Under the pieces are notes generated by a model, which searched no databases, was not told where the DNA came from, and was given only the letters and a program-made list of their open reading frames with translations. Of a DNA stretch of 64,000 bases, positions 11,681-21,315 are shown one piece after another; positions within the stretch are counted from its first letter, which is position 1, and every line of letters begins with the position of its first letter. This DNA is from Bemisia tabaci (Eukaryota; Arthropoda; Insecta; Hemiptera; Aleyrodidae). The DNA is taken from NCBI RefSeq assembly GCF_918797505.1, contig NC_092794.1, positions 33,594,122 to 33,658,121 on the forward strand, in the 5' to 3' direction. Both the position numbers and the translations under genes were made by a program.

Positions 11681-12788
11681 CCCAAGTAGCATTTTGCAAC
11701 GAAAAAATTGCAATTTAAATGAAATAAAATTTCCAGATGATTTCAACTTTCTTGCAAGAAAATTGCAATTATTTTACAACATCTGACCCCCTCATTGTAA
11801 AAAAGTTGCAATTTTTTTTTTTGCAAAGAAATTTCAATATTGACGACCTTTAAATTTCAACCCCTAAATTTTCCGGGGAAATTATAATAATTCGAACCCA
11901 TGCTTACCTAATGTCCTACGACGTTTAGCAGCATAAAATACCGGACGCCCTTGAGTGGGCTTGAACCCGACCCGCGAATGTCATAGCGGAGCACTCTTCC
12001 ACTGAGCTACAGGGAGCTGATGATGAGCTTGGTTGAAATCACGCCTGTTAAGGCTGTTATCGCATGCATTGCGTCAGTGCGTGGCTCAACATTCATCATA
12101 GATTTGATTAACGCCGTTTTTCTCAGGCTTCTTTCTTTTGCCTATTATTTATTTTTTTTCGTGTTATTTATTTTTTTCATATTTTTTTGTCTGATTTTTT
12201 TTTTCGATATCACGTAATAGGTACTCACACTAAATTAACACCGGTGTAAATTATACCACATACTAACTTGAGAACATAAAAATATTTTCAAAAAATATTT
12301 TTAAAATATTTTCAAAACTTTCTTAAGGAATATTTTTAACATGCATGTTTACAGGCAATATTTTTGAATTATTTTAAAAATATTTTTTGTAAACATTTTC
12401 AAAATATTCCTTTAAAATGTTTTAAAAATATTTTGAAAATATTTTACTTACAATATTGCCATGAAAATATTTTGATAAAGGTGACAATATTTTCAAAATA
12501 TGTTGGGCTATATGGGTTAGGTAGGTGAGACATTTAAGTCGAAAAAACTTTAAAACAACTAGAGAATTGGATGCCAGGCACATGGCGTGAATTTGTTACA
12601 ACATGATTGCACCGAAATTGCAGTCTTTATAGTGCCTTGAAAAACAAGCATAATCTACATTTCTTGCAAACTTATTGCAATAAAATTGCAACTTTTTAAG
12701 CGCCTTCAAATGAACGTATAGGCAACAAGCAAAAATTGCAATCAACTCACAATCCATTGCAATGAAATTGCAATCCATGCTACTTGGG
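11681..12788. mobile_element. TIR element, CCCAAGTAGCAT termini, ATTGCAAT word repeats
   Basis: Starts CCCAAGTAGCATTTTGCAAC and ends in the reverse complement of CCCAAGTAGCATGGATTGCA. Flanked by TG (11679-11680 and 12789-12790), which removes cleanly to join a reading frame. TTGCAAT/ATTGCAA is repeated at both ends (11700-11830, 12600-12780). The middle (12240-12510) is dense in AAAATATTTT words. A tRNA-like module lies at 11940-12015 on the minus strand. No transposase found. Solo ends of the same family occur at 14349, 29818 and 55003. Confidence 0.75.
11940..12015 (-). pseudogene. tRNA-like Pol III module
   Basis: On the minus strand an A-box-like TAGCTCAGTGG (12009-11999) is followed about 32 bp on by a B-box-like GGTTCAAGCCC (11967-11957), the spacing and order of a tRNA gene. 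The flanking acceptor-stem halves do not pair well enough for me to call a working tRNA. It is probably a tRNA-derived SINE head or pseudogene carried by the surrounding element. Confidence 0.6.
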
Positions 12789-13179
12789 TGATGAAAATAA
12801 ACGAATCTATTTGTTTGAGGATTTCACAGAATCAGACAAGTATCTTTTAGTCTCAAGAAGAGAATTAGAAAATTCTAAATTGGAAACTGTATGCGAAGCC
12901 CATTTAGAAATGTATTGAACAAAATTAAAAGGTTTCAGTATTAAGTATTGCTGCAATCCTTTTAGTTGCCACAAAAAAAAAGTTGCATCTAGGTTGAAAT
13001 TAGTTTCTGTCGAAACAAAAAGACTCGACCATTACACATTTTTTAAAATCAAGGCAGGATGTAAACTCTGTGGACATTGTGTAACTTTAGATTATCTTCC
13101 GAATTGGAAACGCACGCGAAAGAACGCCGTGAGGCATTTCAAGAGTCGAGTTTAAGACGTTGAAAATCCCCTTTCTTAC

Positions 13180-14140
13180 TCCAGCCTCGGTCATTAAAGC
13201 CCAATGCCGGCGTGCCGGCGTGCCGGCCGAGCCGGCATTAAGCGCTGATGCTGAGGTTTGATGCTGGCTTAGGAACCAACATGGGCTTCAACTTTTGAAG
13301 CCGGACCCTCGGCTCGCGGCCCAATACAGCATCAATTTTCGGTCCCGCCACCCAGCTTCATTACCGACGGGGCTGTCCCAGAAGACCGCCGGGGTATGCG
13401 ACCCTTGGACTTGGCGATGAATTCGCGGAACACCCCTTTGTCTTGGCGGCGGCTCACGCCGCGCCGAGAAGTTCTAAGAAGTGGACGCCGAGGAAGGGTT
13501 GAAAACACAGCCCGGTGCGATTAGCCGACCGGCAGCCGGGCCCGGGGCGCTGGCGTCCGATGTGTCTGCTAATTGAAGCCGGCTCAATTTTGATACTGGA
13601 CCCAGCATCAAAATTGAGGCGACATCAAAAAGTCAAGCCGGGTGTCGGCTTCACCAGGTTAAGCCGCCTCACGGGCAAATTGAAGCCGGGGCCTGTAAGC
13701 CACAGATGAGATAGATGAAGGAAAAGTGTAGCTAAGTATGAACACGAGTCGGTTTAAGGTTCAATAGCGGAGCAAGGACCTTGAAGCACATGACTAAAGA
13801 CGAATTATAATCTAAAAAACACTAGATGGGGCCGAAGCCCCACCTTTTTAAAAAGATGATGAAAACTTACATCACGTATCTCTAGGAGACGGCAAAAGAC
13901 TGAATGGCGGCCGGGCCTCCCACTCCCCAGGCAATGCCAATTGCCCTCTCCCCACTGGCCGACAGCCCGTAGAGAGAGACCAATCAACGTGCCCTGGGAC
14001 CTGAAGGACCAAACCGCGCATTATTCAAATTATAAGTCGGGAGACCGGGTTAGGTACAAAATGCGATCCCCCGGCGCACTGTTCGACGCGGCATGGAATT
14101 CCGCGCCGATGCTGCTCCGTTCATGATGCTGCCTCAAACC
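13180..14140. repeat. GC-rich block with CCGGC/GAAGCCGG words, possible TIR element
   Basis: Locally GC-rich against an AT-rich background, with GTGCCGGC, GAAGCCGG and GCATCAA words repeated between 13200 and 13700. GCTGAGGTTTGATGC at about 13250 has an inverted partner GCCTCAAACCTCAGC near 14130, hinting at ends about 900 bp apart. No clear target duplication and no convincing gene. Confidence 0.4.
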
Positions 14141-14348
14141 TCAGCTCTAAATCCCTGGTATAAACATTACTTTGTTGTTAATTTCATTGCACTGGTCATT
14201 TATTGGTGCTCGATTGGCACTTTTTGTTGGCTCAGTCGCAGTTAAAGATGCTACGTATACCTACTGTTGTTGCTGTATATTTTAGTAATTGCGTTGTTTT
14301 CTGCAATGATATTTTCAGGCAAATCATTGACGCCCTTTCCCGCCTGGC

Positions 14349-14712
14349 ACCCAAGTAGCATTTTTCAAATTTAAAGCTGCAAGAAGTTGAAACAATATTG
14401 GTTAAAAGTCGCAACTAAGTTGCAACTTAGTTGCAACTCTCAGTCAACATTTGGTGGATAAGTGCCGATTTTCGGTGATCTGATCGGAAAAAGTCGCAAC
14501 TTATAGCAATTGAATTGCATGAATCTTGCAACTTATCGACGTTGCCAAAATCATCGTGCAATCTTTTCCCGTTAAGCACTCTGTCAGACACCCTATCCAG
14601 CCTCTCTGGCCGTTCGTAATTTTTACGAGACATGAGGTAAAGAGAGCCATATCCTACATACATCGTAAAATTCGAGTACCTGATTCTTCAAATTCCGAGT
14701 GCCTATTTGTAT
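14349..14712 (+). mobile_element. One-ended relative of the CCCAAGTAGC family
   Basis: Begins CCCAAGTAGCATTTTTCAA and shows GTTGCAACTTAG words, then CTCAGTCAACATTTGG. The same order recurs at 29818-30110 (CAAGTAGGTAGCATTTTTCA ... CTCAGTTAACATTTGG). No matching right end is seen before the LINE target duplication. Probably truncated or disrupted. Confidence 0.5.
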
Positions 14713-14762
14713 AATCCTTACTATTAAAAAAAATGGAGTGAGACTCAGCACAAGCGCGAGTA
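14713..14762 (+). repeat. 50-bp target-site duplication of LINE, left copy
   Basis: Perfect 50-bp match to 18381-18430 (begins AATCCTTACTATT, ends AAGCGCGAGTA). Directly abuts the 5' end of the LINE. Confidence 0.9.
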
Positions 14763-14807
14763 TGTAGACATACATACATGTGTGTGTGTGTGTGTGTGTA
14801 GACATGT

Positions 14808-16040
14808 GTGTGTATGCATGCGAGTAGTATGCTTAACTCTCTTTATATCTCCCCCAACTGTCCTAGTAATAGTAATACTAATAACCCTGATAATATGACA
14901 GATGACTCAGATGATACCTTCATTACTAAGAAAGATAAGATCACTCTCAAAAACGTAAAACCAGAAGAAGTGTTTGATCGTCACCTTCCCCCTGATAATC
15001 TATTAAAAATTACTCGTTTCCATAATGAGAAATCAATGCCAGAAAATAGTAACCAGTCAATCAGTTTAGACAAAGAAAAAGAATACGAATTTTCACTATT
15101 ACTTGGCAATGTAAATAATAATCCTCTTTCTCACGACATTCTTAAAAATATTATTGTTAATCGTAAATTATCTGGATGTATCCTCACTGAACCAAATGTT
15201 AATAAGGCTAAAGTCGACAATCTATTCTCAAGTCTAGACTTATGGGTTAGTGCCAACACAACAAGACATCTTATCGGATCCACTAAGAACTGGGAAGCCG
15301 GACCTTTCTATATTTCTTATGAATGGCAAGACATAACCATAATTGGCATCTATCTGTCGCCTAATGATAACAATGTTGACCTCAAAAAAGCTCTTTTCAT
15401 ACTTGAAAGCAAAATTAAAAATTTAAAAAATCCTTTCATAATTCTAGGGGATTTTAATGGACGATCTCCTGCTTGGGGCGATCTGAAGTATAACACCAGA
15501 GGACATATCATAGAAGATTGGATATTTGAGAATGAGCTAATTATCCATAACAATCATGAGAAATTTACGCCCACTTTTATTAATTCTAGGGGCTACGAAT
15601 CAATCCCTGATCTAGTAATCTCCAGCTTTGATTTAACTGACAGGATAAAGATCGAAGTTCTTGATTCTTATGTTTTGTCGGACCATAGATGTCTTGTTGT
15701 CAATATTCTATCTAATACCTCTAATGATCACACTTACAAAACACCTAATTTCGAGAAACTGGGATGGTTTATCAAAAAAGATAAACTTCCGAATTTTGTA
15801 AAATCTGTTAAAGAACTAACGACCAAATATGCTGCTAATTGTGAACTTTCCCCCACTTTATGTGAAAAAATAATCTCCGAAGCCTCAGATATCAATTTTG
15901 TAAAAAAATCAACTGCTATTCCACATACACCTCTATATTGGTGGACTAAAGATATAGGTAATATCAGAAAAAATTGTCAAAAACTCAGACGAAAAATTAT
16001 GCAACTAAGAAGGAAACAACTACTTACCCCTATTGGATAA
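14808..16040 (+). pseudogene. LINE endonuclease domain (APE type)
   Basis: A 410-codon frame holding the apurinic-like endonuclease that nicks target DNA for target-primed reverse transcription. Visible motifs: TEPNV near residue 127 (catalytic Glu), ILGDFNGRSPAWGD at about 212-225, and SDHRCLVV at about 291-298 (catalytic Asp-His). The N-terminal ~90 residues are Asn/Lys-rich and not recognised. The chosen Met is simply the first in frame after the GT tract; the true start may be lost. The frame ends by a shift into 16033-16404, so the endonuclease is disconnected from the RT in this copy. Confidence 0.85.
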
Positions 16041-16404
16041 ACTAAATGAACTCGAAACGTTAAAAAAAGAACTCACTGCTAAAATTAGAGAGTCAAAAAA
16101 GAAAAAATATACCGAGTTACTAAATGATCTTGATAATGATATCTGGGGTAAGGGATTCAAAATTTTCAGACGTCGCTTAAAAAACCCTAAAATACACGAC
16201 GAGTGTACTCTCTCAGAGGAAGAATTGCTCAGTGAAATTTCCAAATTATTTCCAGATCATGGAGAAGTAATATGGAGTGAAACCAAAAACAACAACAACG
16301 ATATTCCTGAGATATCATACGATGAAATGAGATTATCAATGAAAAAACTTAAAAACGGGAAATTTTACCTCTTATTACCAAACTATTCATTGACACAAAT
16401 CTAA
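16033..16404 (+). pseudogene. LINE linker between endonuclease and RT (shifted frame)
   Basis: A 123-codon segment, +1 relative to both neighbours. It carries the linker and first RT motif region (SYDEMRLSMKKLKNGK, typical of the block before RT motif 1). Its first 7 bp overlap the previous frame. It is cut off by a second shift near 16370, after which the RT continues in the original frame. Two compensating shifts suggest decay or homopolymer errors. Confidence 0.75.
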
Positions 16405-16418
16405 AGAAATTTACGTCC

Positions 16419-18110
16419 ATGTGTAATATCCTCTTGAAAGAAGGCACTTTTCCTGACAGCTGGAAAGAGGCGAAACTAATACTATTTCCTAAGATAAAAC
16501 CTGGAAACCCCCAAAAAAGCTATAGACCCATATGTCTTATTAATACCCTCGCTAAGATTTTCGAACGAATTATAGCGACTAGATTAGAAAATTCATTTAA
16601 TTTCGATATAAGACAACACGGGTTTAGGAAAAATAAATCAACCTTAACTGCCATGGAAGCTGTAACAAGACTATATGAATATCATCTTAGAAAACCAATT
16701 AGTAAAAGAGGTATATTTTGTTTAGTGTCATTAGATATTAAGAATGCTTTCAATAGCATAAATTGGATAGATTTTATTACCACCCTGTATAACAGAAATA
16801 TCCCTCCTTACCTAATTAAGATCTTGAAATCATACTTATCTGATAGATACTTAGTTTTCCCTAACTTTAAGATAAAATTAAATTCTGGCGGTGCGCAGGG
16901 AAGTATTTTAGGACCCCTTATCTTTTTGATAATATTTGACGATATAGTTAGACTTAGACTAAATAAGGGCACAGAGAAAAATGTCTATGCGGATGACACA
17001 CTACTTGCATTCGAAGTTGAAGATAAAAAGACCCTTATTAAAGAAACTGAAATCACAACAAAAAAATTAGAAAAGAAACTGAAAATTAAAGACCTCAGCA
17101 TGGAAGAAAGTAAGACAGAAGCGTTAATTTTAAGTAGCAAAAAAGAAGACTCAATAGCTAAGATAAAAATAGATGAAACCGAGATTGTCACAGGAGAGGT
17201 CCTAAAATATTTAGGAGTTTTCATAACGAAAAACTTTAATTTTAATAAGCACCTCGAATTAACTTGTAAAAAATTGAATAATACTGCGAATCATTATAGA
17301 CATATTTTACCTAATACTTTTGGCCCATCTTTTTATAAACGTAAAATTATATTCTATTCTTTATTATCAATAATATTTTATGGTATCACTATATGGATAA
17401 CAGCTCTACAGTGGAAAAAGACAATAAATATGTTAGAATCATCAATCCGTCCTCTTAAGAGAACCCTCATCTGCGGATATAAGTCAGTCTCTAATTTTGC
17501 CCAGGATGTCATCTCAGGTGTCCCTCCCATTGAACTTCTCACCGAATTAAAACTAAGAATTGCGAGAAAAGAAAATAGATTGGAAGTAGAGCTTAACATC
17601 AGAGAAAAATGGAAGACAAAATGGAATAATGAACTAGGAAATAAATGGATAAAAACTTTAATAACTGATCTGGATGCCTGGCTTGACAGATCTCATGGAT
17701 GTCCAGACTTCCATATAACTCAATTTCTATCGGGCCATGGTAACCGGTACCATCCGGTACCATCCTTTGGTAACTATCTTGAGAAGAGAAAACTAATACC
17801 TACTCCATTATGTTCCTGCGGTGAAATAGACACGCCTGAACATACTTTTTTCCATTGTACGCTTATTAAGGACAAATTAACCAAACTAGGTAATGAATTA
17901 AGAATCAATGTAAATAAAAATAATTTAGTAGACACTATGCTTAGTAATAAGGATAATTGGCATAAAGGTTACATTTATATTAAAGATATTCTAGAAATAA
18001 AAAATAAATACTTTAAAGAACTAACAAATAATATACATGTAAATAATTCACCAATCCCCGATGTAATATCAGCAGACGGTCCCGGGGTCTATCCTCCCGG
18101 ACCTTCCTAA
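16419..18110 (+). pseudogene. LINE reverse transcriptase and C-terminal domain
   Basis: A 563-codon frame. Synthesises cDNA from the element RNA at the nicked target. Motifs in order: KIKPGNPQKSYRPICLINTL (~25-45), FRKNKSTLTA (~69), LDIKNAFNSINW (~106), GGAQGSILGPLIF (~157), YADDTLLAF (~190, catalytic YADD), then the thumb and a C-terminal CSCGEIDTPEHTFFHC (~466-481), the Cys/His motif usual in R1/LOA-type elements. The stop at 18108-18110 is followed by a ~250-bp 3' UTR and poly(A). The frame itself is intact, but it lacks a continuous link to the endonuclease. Confidence 0.9.
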
Positions 18111-18380
18111 ACGAAATTAGATTGTAGTTTTCCTGTACTCTCTTACTTTAGAAATTATATCATTATATTTGACCTATCATAATATTAATTTTTTTCTAAC
18201 CAGGGCGATAGTTATATCACCAGATACTTCCGTCCCTTTCGATATTAATGCAAATAATTTTATTAACTTCATGTAAACGTTACAATATGTACACAAACTC
18301 ATTATGTCCTTGTATTTACAAATATCTGAATAAAGTTAGAAGGGGAATGTCCCGGATAATTTAAAAAAAAAAAAAAAAAA

Positions 18381-18430
18381 AATCCTTACTATTAAAAAAA
18401 ATGGAGTGAGACTCAGCACAAGCGCGAGTA
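18381..18430 (+). repeat. 50-bp target-site duplication of LINE, right copy
   Basis: Perfect copy of 14713-14762 immediately after the poly(A) tail. Marks the exact insertion boundaries. Confidence 0.9.
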
Positions 18431-18549
18431 AGAACGGGCCCTCACTTCGCCGGACCGAGGAGTCACTCCGACGGAGAATTGGCCGGACGGATTGTGTGTG
18501 CCGTACAGAGAAATCACTCCGACGCCGGACGGAATCGCGGGAGTCGCAA
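18431..18549. other. GC-rich interval before tRNA-like module
   Basis: Contains CACTCCGACG and GCCGGACGGA repeats (18470-18535). No gene recognised. Confidence 0.35.
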
Positions 18550-19545
18550 ATTTAGGGGTTCGCAGTTAGAGGATGGTGGAAAAGGGTTAATTGTGGAAAT
18601 AATTTTTGAAACCATGAAAAATAAAAATAATGAAACCATTGGGATGTAATTTTATCGATTTCGAAGGTTAAAAATTCTCTACCTTCTTCGAGATTGAACC
18701 CGGGACCTACCTAACAATATCCGAAGACCCTACCGATTGAGCTATAGGAAACGATGCTCTCAAGAGACGAAAAACCGGTATTTAACGTCGATTTGAACGG
18801 GCCACTAGGATACTTTCAATCTGCCTGGGTTTGTCCATGTATTTATTTTACTTTTTACTTTACTATATTTTTTAAACTTTATTTTATCGTTTTACTTTGT
18901 TAGTATATTTCCTTTCTGACTCTATTTTTTTCTTCACTGTATTTTATTTTTTCAAGCACTTCATTTTTTTTCTTTAATTATTTACTTCTTATTCCTTTAC
19001 TTTATTTCATATTTCCTTTAATTTCTTTTAATACTTCATCATAATTTTTTGACTTCAGTTTGCTCTTTAAATTTATTCTATTCTTTAGCTTCATTTACTT
19101 GTTTCTCTTGTTTTATTTTTTTCTTCATCTCATTTTTTTTTCTTCATTTCCTTGCTCCCTCTACTTTTTTACTTCAATTGAGTCTTTAACTTCATTTTAT
19201 CATACTCGTATATTTAATTCCTCTAAAGTCTCTGTTAGTCCATTATTTCTACTATATTCTATTATTTCCACTATTCTATTATTTTTTCTTTTTTTTCTCT
19301 TTAAATTGTTCATTTTTATTCTGGGAGTGGTAGGCCTAAAGGGGAGAAGAGACAGTATATAGCGCTAGTGTGTGTGAGAGAGAGAGAGAGGTGCGCGTGA
19401 CTTAAGGTCCTCCTGAAACTCCGGTGCGGAGTGCTTTGCGCACTCATGCGACCCATCTCAGCATCTGTGCACTGAATCTCACTCCCCTATTTATATCATT
19501 CTCACTCCGGATTTTCCGTCGGACGAAATCAACGATTTTTAACAG
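18550..19545 (-). mobile_element. Inverted copy of the tRNA-like/AT-rich body of the 34110-36037 element
   Basis: Colinear, on the minus strand, with 34818-35890. The shared order is: ACTGTTAAAAATCGTTGATT, a TCTCTCTC block, a GCGCTATATACTGTCTCTT block, ~500 bp of T/C-rich (minus A/G-rich) DNA, CGTTAAATACCGG, the tRNA-like module and TTCGCAGTTAGAGG. A third copy is 32240-33002. No terminal CCCTGGTAAAAAT is seen here, so it is a fragment or the source module. Confidence 0.75.
18690..18757 (-). pseudogene. tRNA-like Pol III module
   Basis: Minus strand: A-box-like TAGCTCAATCGG (18744-18733), then GGTCCCGGGTTCAATC with B-box-like GGTTCAATC at 18700-18692. Same module as at 35680 and 58580. Likely a tRNA-derived SINE head. 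Confidence 0.65.
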
Positions 19546-20028
19546 TGTATTGTAGTGTGAGGTAAATTGCACAATGCACATATCACTTTCACTTAGAACC
19601 GAAGACGAAGCATGCACATATTTGCGTTATTATTCAATTATACCGAAACGCAGTAGGGTGAAAATGCCGACTTGAGTGCAAAAGTTTTTAGCCAAATTGT
19701 GCAGAAAAATACGAATTAAATTACAGTGCTGTACGGTGATTATTATTCAATATGGCAACGCTGTAAAAGTAAAAGTATTGCATGTTGCCCCTTCAATCTG
19801 CGGGTTATGCAACGGTGTATTCTTAAAGATGGCGGTTACAACGTTGCCGGAAGGTGCACTTAAATAAATGATTTAATTTAGGGTGACATTTTGCAACATC
19901 GCATTTTACAGTGTTGCCAGATGGTTCGAGAAATTAGTTAATTTTTCGATACAATGTTGTCAGATTGTGCAAAAAATTCGGATTTTCGGACTTGTAAAAA
20001 TTTTCGATTTCAAAAGACCGTCTCCTAC

Positions 20029-20690
20029 AGTATGGGTCTGGTATCGGAGACTGGAGAGTAGGGTCTGATTCGGGAAATTAAAAAAATTTCGGAAAATTAC
20101 CCTCCTCCGATCCGGAGCGGACCGATGCGATTCTTTTCCATTATCGAAGATCGGAAAACTGTACGGACCGAATTTTGATACGACTTTTAGTTTTCGAGAA
20201 AATCCAACTTTTACCCAAGTCGCATAGACCATATCCTCCAGGATGAGTCTGGTATCAGTGACTGCAGAGTAGCGTCTGATCCGGGAATTTCAATTTTTAG
20301 TGGTGTGCGCTTGGAGATGTGGATCCGAACCTTGTGTTTTGGAATAAGCAACTGGGATTGTATATTGCAATTTCAGTTTGATGAATCGAAAACTTGTAAA
20401 ATTTTCGGGATCAATACACCATAGCCTCCGGGATGGGGCTGGTATCGGTGACTGGAGAGGAGGGTCTGATTCGGGATATTAAAAAATTTTCTAAGTCCTA
20501 CGCTGGAAAATATTTTCGGAAAATTACCCACCTCCAATCCACCTCAGCCCGATACGATTCTTTTACACTATCGGAGATCGGAAAACTGTTTAGACCGAAT
20601 TTTGATACGACTTTTCGTTTTCGAGAAAATGCTCATTTTGGACGCGAATCCAAGTGTACCGTCGAGTTCCGTAAACTCGTGTGAAGCGGT
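20029..20690 (+). repeat. Tandemly repeated GGTCTGGTATCGGAGACTGG block
   Basis: TGGGTCTGGTATCGGAGACTGG recurs in variants at about 20035, 20245 and 20434, each followed by AGGGTCTGATTCGGGA; AATTTTGATACGACTTTT occurs at about 20174 and 20597. The block is present inverted at 38518-39170. No protein recognised. Confidence 0.7.
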
Positions 20691-20968
20691 GTGGAGATAA
20701 TCAGAGGATTTTATGACTTATGATTCACTCCACTAGGCTTCCAAGAAGTTTAATTTTCATACGAGAAGCCACGAGATTGAATGGTGTGATGACTATGAGA
20801 AATCAAAAATGCTCAAATTTTGGACGCAAATCGCCAGGTTAAGTGTCGAGTTGCAAAAAGACTCATAAAAGGTCCTGACTACTTGCGCAGCATTGCGCAT
20901 TACGGTGAATATGAAGAAGCTGATGATAGGGACAGGAAGGAATGCAGTTGAAAAAAAAGTTTAAGACT

Positions 20969-20973
20969 AAAAA
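20969..20973 (+). repeat. AAAAA target duplication of left-arm copia
   Basis: Matches AAAAA at 26763-26767. The unoccupied site (single AAAAA between GACT and CGAAGC) survives in the other palindrome arm near 33122. Confidence 0.85.
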
Positions 20974-21203
20974 TGTCGGATGGCAGATTTATTCAACAGG
21001 GAATGATTATAGGACGGAGAAGATAACGAAAGTGAATTCAGTTAATGACATGGCTCGAAGGCTCTTACTTTTATTATTCGTTAGGGTTAAAGCACAGAGA
21101 GCGAACAAGGGGAGAGCGAGGTGCGCACGCACACATGTATATTACCAACATAAGAGAGAGAAATAATACTAGAGGTGGTATAAGATTATGTACCAACTTA
21201 ACA
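20974..21203 (-). repeat. 3' LTR of left-arm copia
   Basis: 230 bp; on the minus strand TGTTAAGTTGG...ATCCGACA. Compared with the other LTR it has two 2-bp insertions and two substitutions. Confidence 0.9.
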
Positions 21204-21315
21204 TACCCCCCTTAAGCTAATACCAAAAGAAGCACTGATTTGAGATGTCCTTAATTTGAATGAACATCTGATGATGATTCAATGCAAGAGCGCATAAAAG
21301 TACTATAGAATAGAT

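Larger units (their letters stand above)
11614..13155 (+). pseudogene. Unrecognised Cys/His-rich reading frame split by a TIR element
   Basis: A reading frame can be followed from about 11614 to 11680 (ending MKYFRLSGHNN). It resumes at 12789 (DENKRIYLFEDF) to the stop at 13153-13155, if the intervening element and one copy of its 2-bp TG duplication are left out. The second part contains CCNPFSCH, then KAGCKLCGHC, a C-C-x4-C-H ... C-x2-C-x2-C pattern suggesting metal binding. It ends in a basic stretch (NWKRTRKNAVRHFKSRV). One in-frame stop (12919-12921, after LEMY) and the insertion make it a pseudogene or part of another mobile element. The 5' end may be an exon starting after CTGCAG near 11629, which is inference. 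Family not recognised. Confidence 0.45.
14763..18380 (+). mobile_element. R1/LOA-like non-LTR retrotransposon, ORF1 missing
   Basis: About 3.6 kb with APE-type endonuclease and reverse transcriptase, ending in a poly(A) run (from 18363) and bounded by perfect 50-bp target duplications. No ORF1/gag precedes the endonuclease, so it is 5'-truncated or belongs to a single-ORF family. The 5' end starts with a (GT)n tract (14781-14800), odd for a LINE start. Two frameshifts break the protein (about 16035 and about 16370). Clade call rests on RT motif wording (LDIKNAFNS, AQGSILGPLIF) and the C-terminal Cys/His motif. Confidence 0.85.

Noticed and set aside
11940..12015. Functional tRNA genes at this and the other A/B-box sites
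   Set aside because: Stems do not pair well and the modules recur inside mobile elements; better read as tRNA-derived repeats.
19060..19362. 100-codon Phe/Leu/Ser-rich ORF resembling membrane protein (also 32759-33025 and 35346-35675)
   Set aside because: Low-complexity T/C-rich tract that recurs in three copies of the same module; hydrophobicity is a composition artefact.
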